A stretch of DNA of 64,000 nucleotides from Larus michahellis (taxonomy: Eukaryota > Chordata > Aves > Charadriiformes > Laridae). The stretch lies in contig NC_133901.1 of NCBI RefSeq assembly GCF_964199755.1, forward strand, positions 27,740,397 through 27,804,396. Direction: 5' to 3'. The notes beneath the pieces are model-generated. The model was given only the letters and a program-made list of their open reading frames with translations. It had not been told where the DNA came from and ran no database searches. The translations under genes and the position numbers were made by a program. Positions 25,401-40,400 of the stretch are shown in pieces (position 1 is the stretch's first letter; every line of letters begins with the position of its first letter).

Positions 25401-28400
25401 CTTTTGAATAATTTTTCTCCTTTGGAATAATCTACAATCAGTTGGCTCAGAAGATTAATTCCCCTCGGGATATCAAACAAACTGTATTTAGGAACATATC
25501 CTGGTGTCTGCTTTGCAGTTTTTCATTTTTTTTTTGTTTAACTTTGCCCTTGTAATATGTAAAATACATGCTGATGTTATCGCAGCAGCTGAAGCTGTCT
25601 TGTCAGACTGATGTAAGATTCAGTCACATGATATACTAAATGCTTTCTCTTCTGTGACTGTATTATCTAAAGGTGGTAAGTGCTTCATTCTAATATAAAA
25701 TAGATACAAAATATTATCAAACTGGTGCCTTCTATTGACTGAAACAGGATCAATGAAAGGAGAATGAGAACATGATGGAAATTCAGCACATCAAATGCAA
25801 CATGATTTATGGTCAAAGTCCCAAGCTCAGAACCAGTAATAATAGAACTCTAGTGATGGTTTGCAGATCCTTCTGAACTGTAAATTGGCTTTCGTTTGCA
25901 GTACCTCAGTTCTGGGAGCCCAATTTGAAATCCATTCAATCCTTTAGCAGTGATATCAACTGCCGAGAATAACAGTGCCGACATTCAGCATACTGGCAGT
26001 CAGTTTTACACTGACCTCTAAGCTCCCAAATTAGAGATTGCTCTTAGAAGTGTAACTTTTACGTCCATGTCTCTTCCTGCAGGTAAAAGCAATTTCCTTT
26101 CATAACTCCTAGAACATAAGGTCAGAAGAAATCATTAGCTCATTCATTCTGCCCTCCTTTTCAGCACCATCCCATATGTCTCACCTGTCACCTTAACATT
26201 GAATCAAGAGCTATGCCTGTAGGCAGTTGGATGAACGCCCATATAAATGGCAAATTCTTGTGTGCTGTGTCATGGGAAACTGGATTTGACTGAGGATGCA
26301 ATAACCTAGCTGGCATGTTTGAACTCATTTGCTTTGGAGGAGACTGTGTGTTCTACCTGGCAGGTTTGTTGGCATGGAGAATGAAGGAAGGCCTGGAGGC
26401 TGCTCTTTAGCGGTGATGTATCCTTAAAGCCTTTGGTTAAATCAAAGCAATTAATTTCTTAGGGAGATGAATACATGATGGACCATGGGCAGAAAACACC
26501 ACAGCCTGTATCACCTGCAGTGGAGGGGAGAAGGGATTAAGAGGGCTACACTCAGACAATCCAAGCAGCACTCCTTGCTACCCTCTTGCTGATAATTGCC
26601 TTTGGTTTTATGTCAGGAGGAGGCAGGAGAAGTGGTGAAGAAGGCTTTGGATGTTATCACTATTGCTGTCCCCCCAGCTCTGCCAGCTGCCTTGACAACA
26701 GGGATCATTTATACGCAGCGGAGGCTGAAGAAAAAGGGCATCTTCTGCATCAGCCCACAGAGGATCAACATGTGCGGACAGCTGAACCTCATCTGCTTTG
26801 ACAAAGTAACTGCTATGTGGCGATTACTTTCTTACTAGTAATGGGAGCCATACTAGGAGTGGGAGAGTATGGGTTTTGATCAAGCATTTCCATTGTATTT
26901 TAGAAACATACTGACCAATCTTATATACTTAAGTTTGTGTTTTCTGAACAGACACTGTTAATAATTGTTGTTTTTCTTGGAATCTAGGAATTGACTGATT
27001 GCACTTTTGCTCTGTACTGTGCTAGCATTTTCTGGACGCTAACTTCTTAAACTAAGTCTTTCTTTTTATTCCTGTTGGAGCTTTCATGTGGGAAGTTAAT
27101 TTAAATGTACATTTTAACTTAGACTGGCACCTTAACAGAAGATGGCCTGGATCTTTGGGGCTTGCTGCCCTCTGAAAGAAACTGGTAAGGCTCCTCCTTG
27201 ACACGCCAATGGTATTTAAATTTGGTGGGATAGTGACTGGATTCTCCTCCTAGACAGCTGAACAAATCTGAAAGACAATTATTGTCAAACAGCAGTTTGA
27301 CGTTCCTCATGTTTAGATTTCCAATATTATTTCTGTAGCCTCTGGAAAATTAGTTTGTTGCCTCATCCCAGCAGTCCTGCTTCACGTGAAATGATGCAGC
27401 CACTGTCGTCAGTATTTGGCACAGCATGCCCAAGCAGTGTAGCCTGTAGTAGACATGCTAGGTTAGATCTCAAAGCTGCAATGGTGCCCAATCCTTTGTG
27501 ATGGGAACTCACTGTTACCCATGAGATTGCCTCTCAGATCCTTCAGTGCCCATGATTTTGCCCATTTACTTTTCCAGAAATACGCACACACAAAAATGCT
27601 CAAACTTATATGAGCCTCACAGCTCAAGAGTCCTTACACAACCCACAAGGAAGATATTTTATAATAATCTGTTCCTCTGTCCAGCCCAATGGACTCCTTA
27701 ACTATGCAGAATACACCTACTCTGACCACGTGTATCCCAGCCTTTAACAGGTGCGCGATAAATAGCTCATGGGGGAGGACAAGTCCCCAGAAACATGCTT
27801 GTGGTCTGACCACAGGATAGGACTTTTTAACAGCCCCCTGACTTATGATTTTTTTTTTCTGTTAGTCATATGTTGTTTGGTGTTCTCTGGTGGTAATTTT
27901 TATGTTCTCTTTTGCATTAGCTTCCAGGACATTCACAGTTTCCCTGCGGACCACAGCCTGCCTTGGGGCCCTGTGTTCAGAGCAATGGCGGTTTGTCATT
28001 CATTAATTGTTTGGCAGGGCAAGATCCAAGGAGACCCACTGGATGTGAAAATGTTTGAGGCCACTAACTGGGTAAAGCTGTGCTTTGTTGCTGTGCAAAT
28101 AGTGTTGGGGAGTTTTATTGTTCTTGCAAAGGAGGAACGTCCCAAACCGTATGATGCCAGTAGCCACTTCCCACACAGAAGTAAAACAGATAAAACCCAG
28201 AAGAGATACGACATGCTCAGGCTTTTGGAGAAATGTTCCTTGTTTCTGCCTAGAGCTTTCAACTAGGGGTACTTTGAGTACTTCGCTCCTTTGACTGAAG
28301 TGGGGGATATCACGCAAACCCTACTGGGATATCAGCTCTGACTGTGGCTGCTGCAAGATAACAGGAAGTCCCAAATGTGACTTATATGCAGATTAAGACT

Positions 28401-31400
28401 GCTTTTACAGAGCACGTAACGGACTTCTGCGAACTTTGAACTAGATGCAAGATTTTGAACTTTGTTAGAGCTCTGTCAATGTGGAGATATTTCTGCCATC
28501 CTCAGGTTTGAAATCCCATGCTGCTATGAAAGATCTGTTTTCAGTCTCTGTCCCATTACCCACAAACAGCCATCAGTGTTGCAATTCACTCTCTGATCAG
28601 TTGTGGAGAGGCGGGGCAGAGCATTTCATAAATGCTCATTCCCCTTCTTGGGGAATGAGCATTTACGAAAACTAAAAGGCTGCAAGTCCGAGATGGATAA
28701 GAGGAAACCAGCCCATAACTACCTGGTAGAAGGTATAGCCACAAGCCATGGCTGATGCAAGATAAGAGATTCAGGGCAGGATTAGCTAGTTATGTGCATG
28801 ACATCTGTCTGTTTTGTATCTGCAAAATGTGTAAAACAGAAAAGTTTCAAGGAATAAACTATGCAGTAATACAGGAGTTAGAGGGTGTTTTTTTCCCAGG
28901 GGCATCACCTTGTCATCTCAGCCTTAGACAGACACCCATCAAAGTTGTAAATTAAACAGGAGTGATCCTGTTAAATAATTCCTGTGAAACATGAATAATC
29001 ATGTGCCCTTTGACACCATAAAATATTTTTGTTCCTCACAGTCATGTTGTTATGATTAAAAAACCCATCTGATTTGTGGAGTACTTCAAGAGCAGAGAAT
29101 GGTGCTTTCTACACTAATACAAACTCTTATTAATTATTTTCCCACTGGGTCTATGTTAGATCTAAAGGGTTTTGAATATTTCAGTGGGTTGTAATGAATA
29201 AAGAATTTATTGTCAGTGAGAGGACATAATCTATTTGCTGTGCAAGAGTACAGCAGTATTTTACTGAAGCTGGTGAAGCTCTGGATTTGATTGCCAAGGG
29301 AAATAGTGGGTTTTCCATTAGCGAAGTATTTTAGTGTGAGATCAGACAGACCCCCCGCAGGAATGAATAAGATACCTTGTTTTGAGGGAAGGAAAGGCTC
29401 TAAATGATTCCTTGGGGGTCCTTTCAGGTCTGCTGGTGCTATGATCTGAAAGATTTTTGTCTTTCAATACACAGGTGATAGATGATTCCAGTGGACACCA
29501 GATTGAAGGTCAAGGATCCACACATGCCACACTTGTTAGACCTGGGCCTAAAGCCAGCAGTGTAAGCTATTTGCGGGATTCACATTCATGATCAAGTTAA
29601 ACTGTCGGTGTAAGAGTTACCTTTCAGTAGAGAAACATTTGGTTGTCCTAGTCCAAGACAGCTCTTCCACACTTCGTGTTTCTTTTATTGCCTGCAGAGA
29701 GATTGCTTTGCTGTCTTTGATTAAAAAGAGATACTTAAGGGGAGCTTGCTGCTCGAAGCAGGGGAATGCTGGATGACAGATTGTCCAGCTCAAGACTTTG
29801 CCTGTCCTGGTTGCTTGAGACTCAGTCCAAACTCAACTGAGTGGTGGAAATCTCTAAGAGCACTTGGGACTGCAATGGAGTCTGGTAGCTGATGTCAGAC
29901 CATTACTGGTGACATACACCAAGGGGACACTTTCAGACATCCATTTTCCCTTTGCAAAACCAGTGTAAGACCTAGCAGAGTCTTGTTAAAGAAACAGGAC
30001 TGGTGAGTTCCTTTCAGTGAATTACATCTAATAGTCTGCTAAAACTGTCAGTGATCTTTTCCTACTGCTTAAGCTAAATATTTCTGTACAAATTTCACCT
30101 CCTATTTAGATACCAGTTCTTTTTGTCCCACTGTGACAAATCAGCCCGTTATACATGGTAAGCTTCTTACCATGGCCCAAAGGATGGACTTAAAATCATT
30201 TGGCCTGAGTTTAAAATCCTTGCTGCAGTATCTAATCCACTTGCTTTTCTCCTAGGTCCCAGTGGAAGGAGTTACCATTTTACATCAGTTTCCATTTTCT
30301 TCAGCTTTGCAGAGAATGTCTGTCATTGCTCAGGAAATTGGTGGGGAACAACAGGTCTTCACAAAAGGGGCTCCAGAAATGGTAGCCATGTTATGTAGAG
30401 CAGAAACAGGTAACTAACATTTATAAATGCTTCCTAGAAACACATATGTGTAAGTGACTTTGATGATGCAGTGGGGTCGAAGGTCCAAATGAGATTTCTG
30501 GGTCTAAGACTTTATACTTCAGCCTGACAAGTTAGGGTCTCTCTGTTGTGCTCCAAGTCGAAGCTCTCATACAGCCCTTCTCTGCAAAGAAGAGACGGAT
30601 AAGACATAAAAGCAAGTTCCAACTCTTGTACAGGGTGTACAATCTCTGCCAGAATAGATATTTGAGAAAGGTGTCCACTGGTCCAGTATACACCAAAAAA
30701 AGTTTTAATTTTTCTCCAAAGCTTGGGAGGGCAGCTAGAAGAGTACAGCTCCTTCATGACATGAAGAAGGTAGGACTTCTGTGATTCTGTGACTTTGCAG
30801 AATAGTTTAGGATACTAAGTGCAAAGGGACAGATCAAAGATTTTCTTATTGAGCAAAGTTCAGTTCAGCAGCGTCCCTTCATGTCCTTGGCCTATTGGTA
30901 GACTCCAGGTGTACCTGCCCTCTGGGGCAGGAACCTTCTCTGTTGCAAGGCTTCCTTTTATTAAAAAGCAGTCAAATACCCTGATGAACTGTCTTTTCCC
31001 CTTTTTACAGTCCCGTCGAACTTTGAAAGTGAGCTTCTGCTCTACACAGCACAGGGCTTTAGGGTCATCGGACTGGCATGTAAATCTCTACAGGCAGGGA
31101 AGCAACTTACTGATCTAACAAGGTAAGCCACAGACTGCTTCTTGTCAGTCACATTCAGCCATGGGCTAGTGGTGCCTCACATAGTACCATTATCACAACA
31201 CCCCTGCCAAGATCAGGGCTGTAGTACAGAGTTTGTTTAGATTTAGGCCAGAGGAAATCTGATTTAAACCTGGATATAGGTCTGTCTGAGAACGGGTAGA
31301 GGGCACTTCGTTACCCCATGCTTATAGTGCATGCCCAGAATCCTTACACATTTCTTAACAGTACATCAACATAGGAAATATAACTCTAGTACACACTGAA

Positions 31401-34400
31401 GTCTAGTATGCCCCTCCCTCAGTCCATCATTTCAACCATTCTTCTTGCAGATTTATCCAGGCTTTCAGCTGAAGAGAAGTCTCTCTTCTGTTTAGTTTTG
31501 TTTTTTTGTTATCCTGGCTCCTTGATTAAGCAAAGGCAGCAGATTATGCCCATTACACTGCCTGTTCTCTAGCCCAGCCAAAGTCAGCAGAGTTCTGCTG
31601 CTGTCTTGGTCCAATCCTTTATCTTTCTAGCTTTAGCTTTCTTTAGTTTCTAGAGAAGCCAGAAAACTCTTCTGCTATGCTCAAGGTATTAGTTTTCCAC
31701 AAGCCTCACACAAGAACACCTACACACGAATCCATATGCTTTTACCTAAATCCTTCTAGCTTTTGTCTGTGATACTGCAGAAACATCTATTCTGAAACAT
31801 TTGTAGTTACTTAGCATCTGCTGTCCTCCCTGTTTACTAGCTGCAGGTCCTAATTCAGATATTGCTCACTTGCTCTTTCTCAGTGCTTTTTGCTTTGCTG
31901 AAAGGGCCAATGACACTGGGGCAAAGCGCAAGTGGTTTGTTTAATTCTTGTGACGGGTATCATAACAGACCTATCCAACCCAATGAGCAAATGTGTGTGA
32001 TATGGCCCAGATTTTGCAGTTGTGTGTGCAGTTATAGCATGCGTGAAGTATATACTGCCAGGAGAAAAAAGAAAACTGGAGGACAAACACAAGATCTGCT
32101 GTGAAAGCAATGACTATTCAGGCACCACCTGACTCACCTACTCTGACTGCCATGCAAGCGTTTGGCATCACCTGCTTCTTACTACAGAGCCTTAAATAAG
32201 TGTTTGAAAGCTTTTATTTTTTTTAAGACTCTTCAGAGTCAACCTGTCTCCCTGAGAGACCTCTAGTTTATGAGTCAGGGATGGGATTGCTTACCAAATT
32301 CTGTTCTCAACTGCATGTATTCAACTGTAAAACAGGCAATAGCAGCACAGGTGTAAAGAAAGAGTCAGAGAGAACAGAATTGGAGTTCCCCCATGCTGTT
32401 TGCTCAGGTCCTATTTGAAGAGTAGCAGATACGTTTACTAAGGTGTGTTTCTTTGTTGTACAGTCCTCAAATTTGAGAAGGACTAGTGTGCATGAACTTT
32501 CCAAATCAGACCACCACAGTTTGGGAATCCTGCAGGAAATTCAGGGTGCTTTTTCATGCTGGCTAAGGATGGTGCATGAGTGGAAAACAGTCCAACTTAT
32601 CCATCAGGCTTCATGTTCGTATGTGGAGCAGGTAGGTTGAAATTGGCTCTTATTTGATTTGGTAATTAAGCAAATATGAGCTAGAAGCTGGCTATGTTCT
32701 GAACTCATTCTTCAGAACAAGGGAAGAAGAGAACAGAAGGATGAAAAATCAAGTGAAGATCCTCCATACATAACCAGCACCACTTGCTGCCAGTGGGAAG
32801 TAAACCCTGCTGGTATTGAAATAGCACCACAAAAGACAAGACAACCTGGGACTGCTGAAAACTAACAAGTTGTTTTACTTCTTTTGAGTTAGGTGGAATG
32901 GTTAACATCTACTGGCTGTCAGCAAATTCAGTGCAAAAACAGGCCAAAGGCAAAAAGAAGAATTAAATCTGTCTGTTCTTCACTCTTAGGGAGGAGGTAG
33001 AATCTGATCTGACATTCCTGGGTCTGCTGATAATGGAGAATCGATTAAAGAGGGAGACAAAGCCTGTCCTGGAAGAGCTCAGTGCTGCCCGTATCAGGAG
33101 TGTTATGGTCACAGGTATCTAAAATCTATTTATGTGGCCACTGGCCCAGACAGGGAGTTCAATGATGTTTGAGCGAACAGTCTGCTGCTGTTTTGTCACC
33201 ACCACTGGTAGGAAGGTACAGACATTTGTATCTTTCAGGCAATTATAGTCCAAGAAGCATGTGTGTTGTAATAATGACATGAGCTGAACCATGCAGACTT
33301 ATGTCCCTGACTACTTCACCAGGCTGTGTCAGATACCTAACTCTTAATCTGTCCCACTTTCACCACAATCGGAGCCTTCCTGTTCCTCTGATGCTTTTTA
33401 GTGAGTGCTTTTGTTCTCCCTGGTAAGGTTATCAGATGACAGGCACAAAAACATGTCATACAAGATACCCTCTTTATAGGGCCTCATGAAATCCTGTTGT
33501 CATAAATGAGCAGAGATGGAGCATGGATGCCAGGACAAATCACTAAACCTTATGACATCTAGTAATTCATGCCTAGCAGTCCCCATTTATTCCATTCTTT
33601 TCTTGAAGGGCTGGTTTGGATTTGGATAGGTTAACCTCCATTTTTTTCCATGGAAAAAAGATATTTTTCCAGGAGTCACACAGATCTTGTCTTCTTGGGC
33701 TTCACCTCTTTCAGCACATATCCTACACCAAAGCCATCTACGGGTAATTGATGGCAATCAGTGATACTCGCAGCAATTTAGCAGTGAAACCCTTACTGTT
33801 TTTTGTCTAAAACACATAATCTAGGAGCACATTCCCCATCTTCAAGCTGAAGATGAAAATATTTCATCTCCAGATCAGAATGAAAATATTTAATTTTCAG
33901 ATGAAAACACATTTAATTGTTGAGACAGACCTTGTCTGCAAAGTTTTGATCTTTATCAAAAACTTTCTTAGGCACAGACATGGAAATCTAAGTGGTTCTT
34001 CTGGATAAATTTGAAAACTCAGAATTCAGGAAAAGTCTAATGTTTCCTCATTGCAGAAGTTTTTAGATAACATTCCCCTTGATTTTTCTAGGTGACAACA
34101 TTCAGACAGCTGTAACCGTTGCCAAAAATGCTGGGATGATTTCTCCAACGAACAGAGTGATTCTTGTGGAAGCAAACCAAATACCTGGATCTTTTTCAGC
34201 ATCTATAACCTGGAAACCACTAGAAGAAAACAAAACTGAATATTACAGACGCCTGGTGAGCTTATGAGAAGCAGGTGTTGTGCAGCAGGAAAACAAACTA
34301 AGTTTGAATGCTTTAAATAATGCAGTGGGATTATGCTAGTATAACAGAGACCAGTCGTTCACCATTGTCTGCATGTCAGAATGTTATGTGCTAGAAAAGT

Positions 34401-37400
34401 TTTTTAAAAGAAGGGATCCTTATAATCTAGGATCCCCTAGATCTTCCTTCCTAGCATAATATCTTGTGAACATGTTTTTACTAACTGCCTAGCTAGGCTT
34501 GAGAACAGCTTTGCAGAAACCCAGGAAAGATTTGTCTCTAGCCCTCATGCTTAGCTGATGCCTGTTTAAAGCATGTTTCCTTTCCCTGCAAGGTAAATTT
34601 AGTAGTATAGATGTGGACTTAAAATCTATGGAACTGCACTGAATGAGCCAGCCTTGTTCAAGCAGTTAGAGAGTTAGCACTTCCCCATACCTGCAGAATT
34701 AAAACACAGATTAACTGTTGAGAAATTGCATGTACACAGTGAAACATAGGCCAGCTATGCTAAGAAATTATATTTAATCAAGCATCTCCACGAAGACACT
34801 GAGCCAAAGACCAGTTACTCTCTCCCTGAAGAGTATGTCTGAAGATGCTGACCCTACTCTGGGAAGTATTAAAGTCAGGAAGGTGGTAGGGAATCTCTGC
34901 AGGGGCTGTTGAGGGTCTCCTTTCTACTAAAGCTTAGCCTGAGCAGCACTTTCACCGTATTTCACTGCAAAAAGGCATGCCTATTTATGGTCCCCATGTG
35001 CTCTCTCTAGCTCCACTCACTCACAGTGCAGCCCACCAGATTGGGACTATTGCATAAATTCTATCGAATGTGGCAGTGCTGAGGGCCAGCTTTTAAGACA
35101 TACAAAGCACCCAGATCACACTGAAATTAATGGCATTATGCACCTAAATCGCTTTACAAATCCAAGCAAAGCCAATGGGCCTTGAAGCCAGGTGTCACAG
35201 AGCCTTCACAAGTGCCCTCTCCCTGGTATGTCATTTTCTTTGTCTGTAGTACTGCTTGTGTAAATGCACATAGTAGCTTTTGGGGGCCTGGGAGTAGCAC
35301 TCATTTTGTCTTGTTTTGTAGGAGGATGACAGTCAGACTAAAAGAAGAACCAGGCTGGCATTGGAATCAGGCCAGTATCATTTTGCCATGACTGGAAAAT
35401 CCTACCAAATTGTAGCACAGCATTTCAGGCACTTACTTCCAAAGGTAAGATCTAGATTATTTAATTGGAGTAGGCTTGCCATTCAGTAGATCGCATTAGC
35501 TGTAGACATGTGCACCAGGATGTCTTTTGGGAACAATTCTAACCCTACAATACTCATGGGCTGGATGAATCTCTGATCTTAACATATGGGGAAGGATCTG
35601 AAAATCCCTGGATTTTTTTCTGCACGAGAGGAGCAGGCCTGCCTCACGGTGTGAGGACATGACTTAAAATATATGCCTGGCCCTTGCACTGCGCTGATTC
35701 TGTGATGTTTTAGAGAACAGGAGAAAACATGGTATTACACAGTATGCAATTCATCATGACTTGTCTGTTTTATGGAAAGGATAGTCTCATGAATTCTCTT
35801 CTAGTAAATCCCTGCCTGGTAATCTGTGCTCGTTCAAATGACACACCAGGCCTCTTGTCCTTATTGTGATTTTTATTTTTCAAAATGTTAATAAAGATAG
35901 CTTTTATCTTTGATCATCAGCTTTCCTGTTTTGAAGTCTAGCATCAGTTGTTTGGAAATGTGAATTTTTGGTGGTTTCTATTCCAGATTATCACTGAAAT
36001 CACCGTGACTCTCCTCAAGAGCTAAAATCACTTCCTTTTTTCTCCTTACAGCTCCTGCTGAATGGAACAGTTTTTGCTAGAATGTCTCCTGGTCAAAAAT
36101 CCAGCCTTGTAGAAGAGTTTCAAAAGCTGGAGTAAGTTCATAATGAGCACTAAGAGTAAGGAAACATTTGATGAATTTCCAGGCTTGAAAAGAGTCTAGT
36201 AAGACCTAGCTTTTGTGTAACATAGCATTCCCTGGAAGTGCCTCAAACTGAAACTGCCACAGACATACACCTTGGCAATTAAATTCCAAAAGCCTGTTAA
36301 AGAAGAGACACTGATGTCCATGTTGGTTTTGGCAACCTGTCAAAGACCTAACATTCCCGTGATTCTGGGTTTCGTTTGTTCACATCATCCTTCATTCTTA
36401 CTTCTCTTTCTGGGCCTGAAGGAGGGGCACTTGTCTACCCAAGATTTTTAGGATGTCTCCCAGCAGTTTCTCTGATGCTAGTGGTCTTTTTACTGCACTG
36501 TTACTGGCTCAGTGTGATGGGTTAGAAAACATGGCAGGGCACTCTGGATTGATATGCCCTGTGCTGCTCACAGTCACAGAGGTGTATATATATCCCCAAG
36601 TCCAAGGTGTCTTGTTACCTGTTATTCAGCTGTTTCTCAAGTCTTTTGAAGACCCCACCCTCACCTCAACTAGCTAGCCCCTGGCCTTGCCCTAGAGCAG
36701 GGAAAGCTTTAGGCTGTTTCAGATTTTTGGCCCAATATGAGCAGTTGTGAGCACACCAACCACTGTCTGGCCTCACTGGACCACCATCAGTGCCTCCCAG
36801 TGAGAACTTCCCCTGCACTGAAATCCAGGCCTCAGCAGTAAAAGACACAAGTGAGTCAGCTCCTGAAGCACTATGTTGATTTTTACTTGGATGCTGCAGA
36901 TGTAAGAATTTACTCGTAGGGCTCAGCTCATCATTTCACAAGGTTATTTTAGCCTCAGGGTGGGGAGCTGTCTCCAGGTGTCCTGTTAAGATCATGTTCT
37001 CCTCCTTTCTCTACTCCAGCTGCCTCTGTCACTCTCTGTCTGCCCCAGGAGATTCTGGCAGGACTGGACCCCAAAGCAGAGTCCCTATTTATGTCTATTC
37101 CCAGTGAACACGAGGTACCAGTGCCTGCAATTCTTCCTTTCTGAGCAGGGCTGTCACCATTAGCCCTTTCCTCTGTTATGATTGACCTTAAACCCAGTGA
37201 AGATGGGAGACTGAGTCCATTGTAGTGAACACAATACTTCATGCTAATGTATTCTTCAGTCCGTCATAGCAGAAATTCTTTACTGTAGGCACATCTGAGG
37301 TGCAAACCCAAGGCCCACGCATAGTCCACAGTCCTGGGCTTGTATTTCAGTCTTTCAGCTTTCCAGAAGGGGTTTTAACAAAAAGCTCGCATGACTTCCA

Positions 37401-40400
37401 TATATGACTCGCATGGAGGAGATTCTGATTCGCTCCTGTTTATATGACTCACTTTCCCCAGCACTGAACCATAGGTCACTTTTTTTTTTTTAGTTACTTT
37501 GTGGGCATGTGTGGAGATGGAGCCAATGACTGTGGGGTAAGTGAAAATTCTTTATAATATATTTATTTTAAAAATGAATGCAATGCCAGTAGAATACCCC
37601 AAACTGAGCACATGCTGGAGGTGGGAGTGCTCTGCCTATTCATAGAACGGCTATACTGGCATCAGTACTGATTCAGGTCTGATCCCACAGTGTTGTCCTT
37701 ACCATGCAAGAGCTGTCCTAGGCAGAGATTCTTGCAGTTTGTCGTCTCGAGGACTGGTTCATTTGCTTTGCAAAAAACACCAAAGGATTCTCCAAATCCT
37801 CCCCTGGCATTTCCTTCAAAATCTTCAGTGATTGTAGGAGGAGAGGACTATGGTGAGGAGGAGTTTCCACAGGGAACAGCTGTAGTCATACAAGGTTTTT
37901 ATAAATGCACATTTTAGAAGTGCAATAAAGTGTTTTGTTTTTTCCCAAAAGGAAGGGTCCACATTCAGGAGGGACCCATAATTCCTGTCTCGGCAGGTTC
38001 AGTTCACTCCGTGACTTCAAACATCCGTGTGTCAGTCAGCAATGCCACCTAGGCATTGAAGCATTCTCCTGCCCTAACACAAAGTCACAAAGTCACAAGG
38101 GTTCTCCTGGGGGAAGCAAGCAGAGAACCTAGACTGTCCACATAAGGAGTGACTGCAATTAAGTGCTGACAAAGGAGGCAGAGCCAAACCTGTCTTCTGC
38201 AGCTGGTGGTGGATGGCTTTGGGTTCTGTCGGAACTGGACTTTCCCATGCTGTGGGAGTGAAGAGGGACTGCTGTTCACAGAATGCATCCTATAATAAGG
38301 GGTCATTTTTTGGCTGACATGTCAAATGCTGTGTCTTTATGGTTTGTGAGTGCTGAAGGAGAATGTAACTTTCAGGCTTTGAAAGTGGCACATGCAGGGA
38401 TATCACTGTCAGAGCAGGAGGCATCTGTGGCTTCACCTTTCACATCCCGAACCCCCAGCATAGCGTGTGTGCCAGAGCTAATCAGGTAAGCATGGGATTT
38501 TGTTTCCTATTACATAAAGGAGACGGTTCCCACTCCTCTCAAACATTAATGTCGTGTGTTCCCACCAGGCCAGAATGTACATATCTATAGAAAAATGAAT
38601 GTCTTTGACTTTGAAATTGCCATTTGTCTAGTTCCCATGTGAAATTCCTTTAAGATTTATTAAGTCCCTCAAAACTACAGGAGGAGGGAATCTACAGCTG
38701 AGCTTTATGTCATTAGCAGTATTTCAAATGCAAAGGAAAGAGCAAAATGAACAATGCTCCATAAAGCTGAATCAAGTGTCCACAGTATCAGCCCGTACAC
38801 TGCTGTTAGGCCCTGCCTCTGATACCCTATGCAAGCAAAACATCAGCATCTGTTATGCCAGGGTCCTGATTTTGCTTACTGTGGCAGATAAATAACAATG
38901 GAGAGTGCATTACCTTCATTGGATTCTATATGTTCACTTCAGGAGGAGAGGACTTGTTAGTTTGAACTCACTGAGCAGCTGTATGCCTTTGTATGGTTTT
39001 CCTCGTATGAAGTCGTTGCCTGCACTATTAATGTCAGCAGGAAGACTTGCTGGGGTACATTGTGATCTTGGGAACACAGATGACTGGATCAAACCCTTTT
39101 GCTTGCAGCAGGATTTCTGCAAGTGAAGATTTTATTTTCATTCAGCCCAGATTTTTTTTTTATTTCACCTCCCGGCAAGATATTAGCAGAGACTTCTCTA
39201 CTTATGACACATGCTTTGTTTTTCAAGTGTTTTGAGAGGACGGGCAACAGGAGCAGACCCATCACCTAACTGCTGTCCTTTATTCATGTCTTTACACAGG
39301 GAAGGCCGTGCTGCCCTTGTCACTTCCTTCTGCATGTTCAAGTACATGGCACTGTACAGCACCATTCAGTACCTTGGTGTTCTCCTACTGTACTGGGTAT
39401 GTCTTGGGAACATGTTGGCTAGAACTGGATCAGCTATTACTCCCTTGTAGAAGAAACATGGCATAAAAGCCACAGTAAAACTAGGGTATGGAGCTTTACC
39501 TTTATCTGAGCTGCAGACTTCGGTGGTGTGATCATATGGCCCTCCTGTACCCTCAGCTGAAAACTGGAAAGATTCTTCCCATTAACTTCAGCTAGTGGGC
39601 TCAAGATTCAAGCTGGGCAAAATGAAGGCTGAGATACTGAACAGTATTTTGGCTGAGGGCATATGTCTGTGAAAAGGGAGAATCTGGTGTAAGCATATGC
39701 TGTTGCAATTTATTCAGCATTTAAAGCATGAATTAGCTTGACAGTAAGGAAAATCCCCTAGAGTGCCTTAAACCACTTTTGCATGGCTTCTTCCCAAATA
39801 GAGAGGAGGGCTTTGCATTCAGAAGTCACCCAGCATTGAGAAAGCACATATCTTCAAATAGCCTTCTTTTTTATTGCATTGAGTGTACTGGAAGCCTGGT
39901 TAGTCTGAACAATGCACAAAATTAAAGTATTCACTGCAGGCCCAGTGATGACGAATCTATTGGCAAAGTCGTGGATTGTGTGGTCCCCTTATCTGCTGAC
40001 TAGTGTTTCAGAGCAAACAGCAGAGTATTAGCTCCATGAAAAGAATACAGCTTTCTGAAGACGATATAAACAAGCCCACGGCAAAAGTCTGATTTATGAT
40101 TTTTTTTTCTTTGTGTTCCTCTTTTCAGCAACTAAACTCCTTTGGGAATTACCAATTTTTGTTCCAAGATCTGGCTATTACCACTGTAATTGGTGTGACA
40201 AGTAAGCCCCTTAGTCATCCTATGTATTAATTTCACCTCCTTGGAAATACATAATCCTATGTACAGAAATGAAGAAAAGAGACTACATAGAGTGCAGGAT
40301 GTTTAGATTTGTAGAGGAGGTGTCTTGAGAAAATCTCTGAAATAAGATTGGTAATTCTTAGTGCTGCTTTTGCTTAGCATGTATGTTGTTGTTGATAATG

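Noticed and set aside
26806-27122. Apparent loss of the P-type ATPase phosphorylation motif after FDK
   Set aside because: The motif is completed by exon 13 (TGTLT) after a 317-bp intron. The gene is not broken.
30760-30800. CR1-like tail word GTGATTCTGTGA in intron 16
   Set aside because: The upstream sequence does not follow a CR1 3' end, so the word alone is insufficient.
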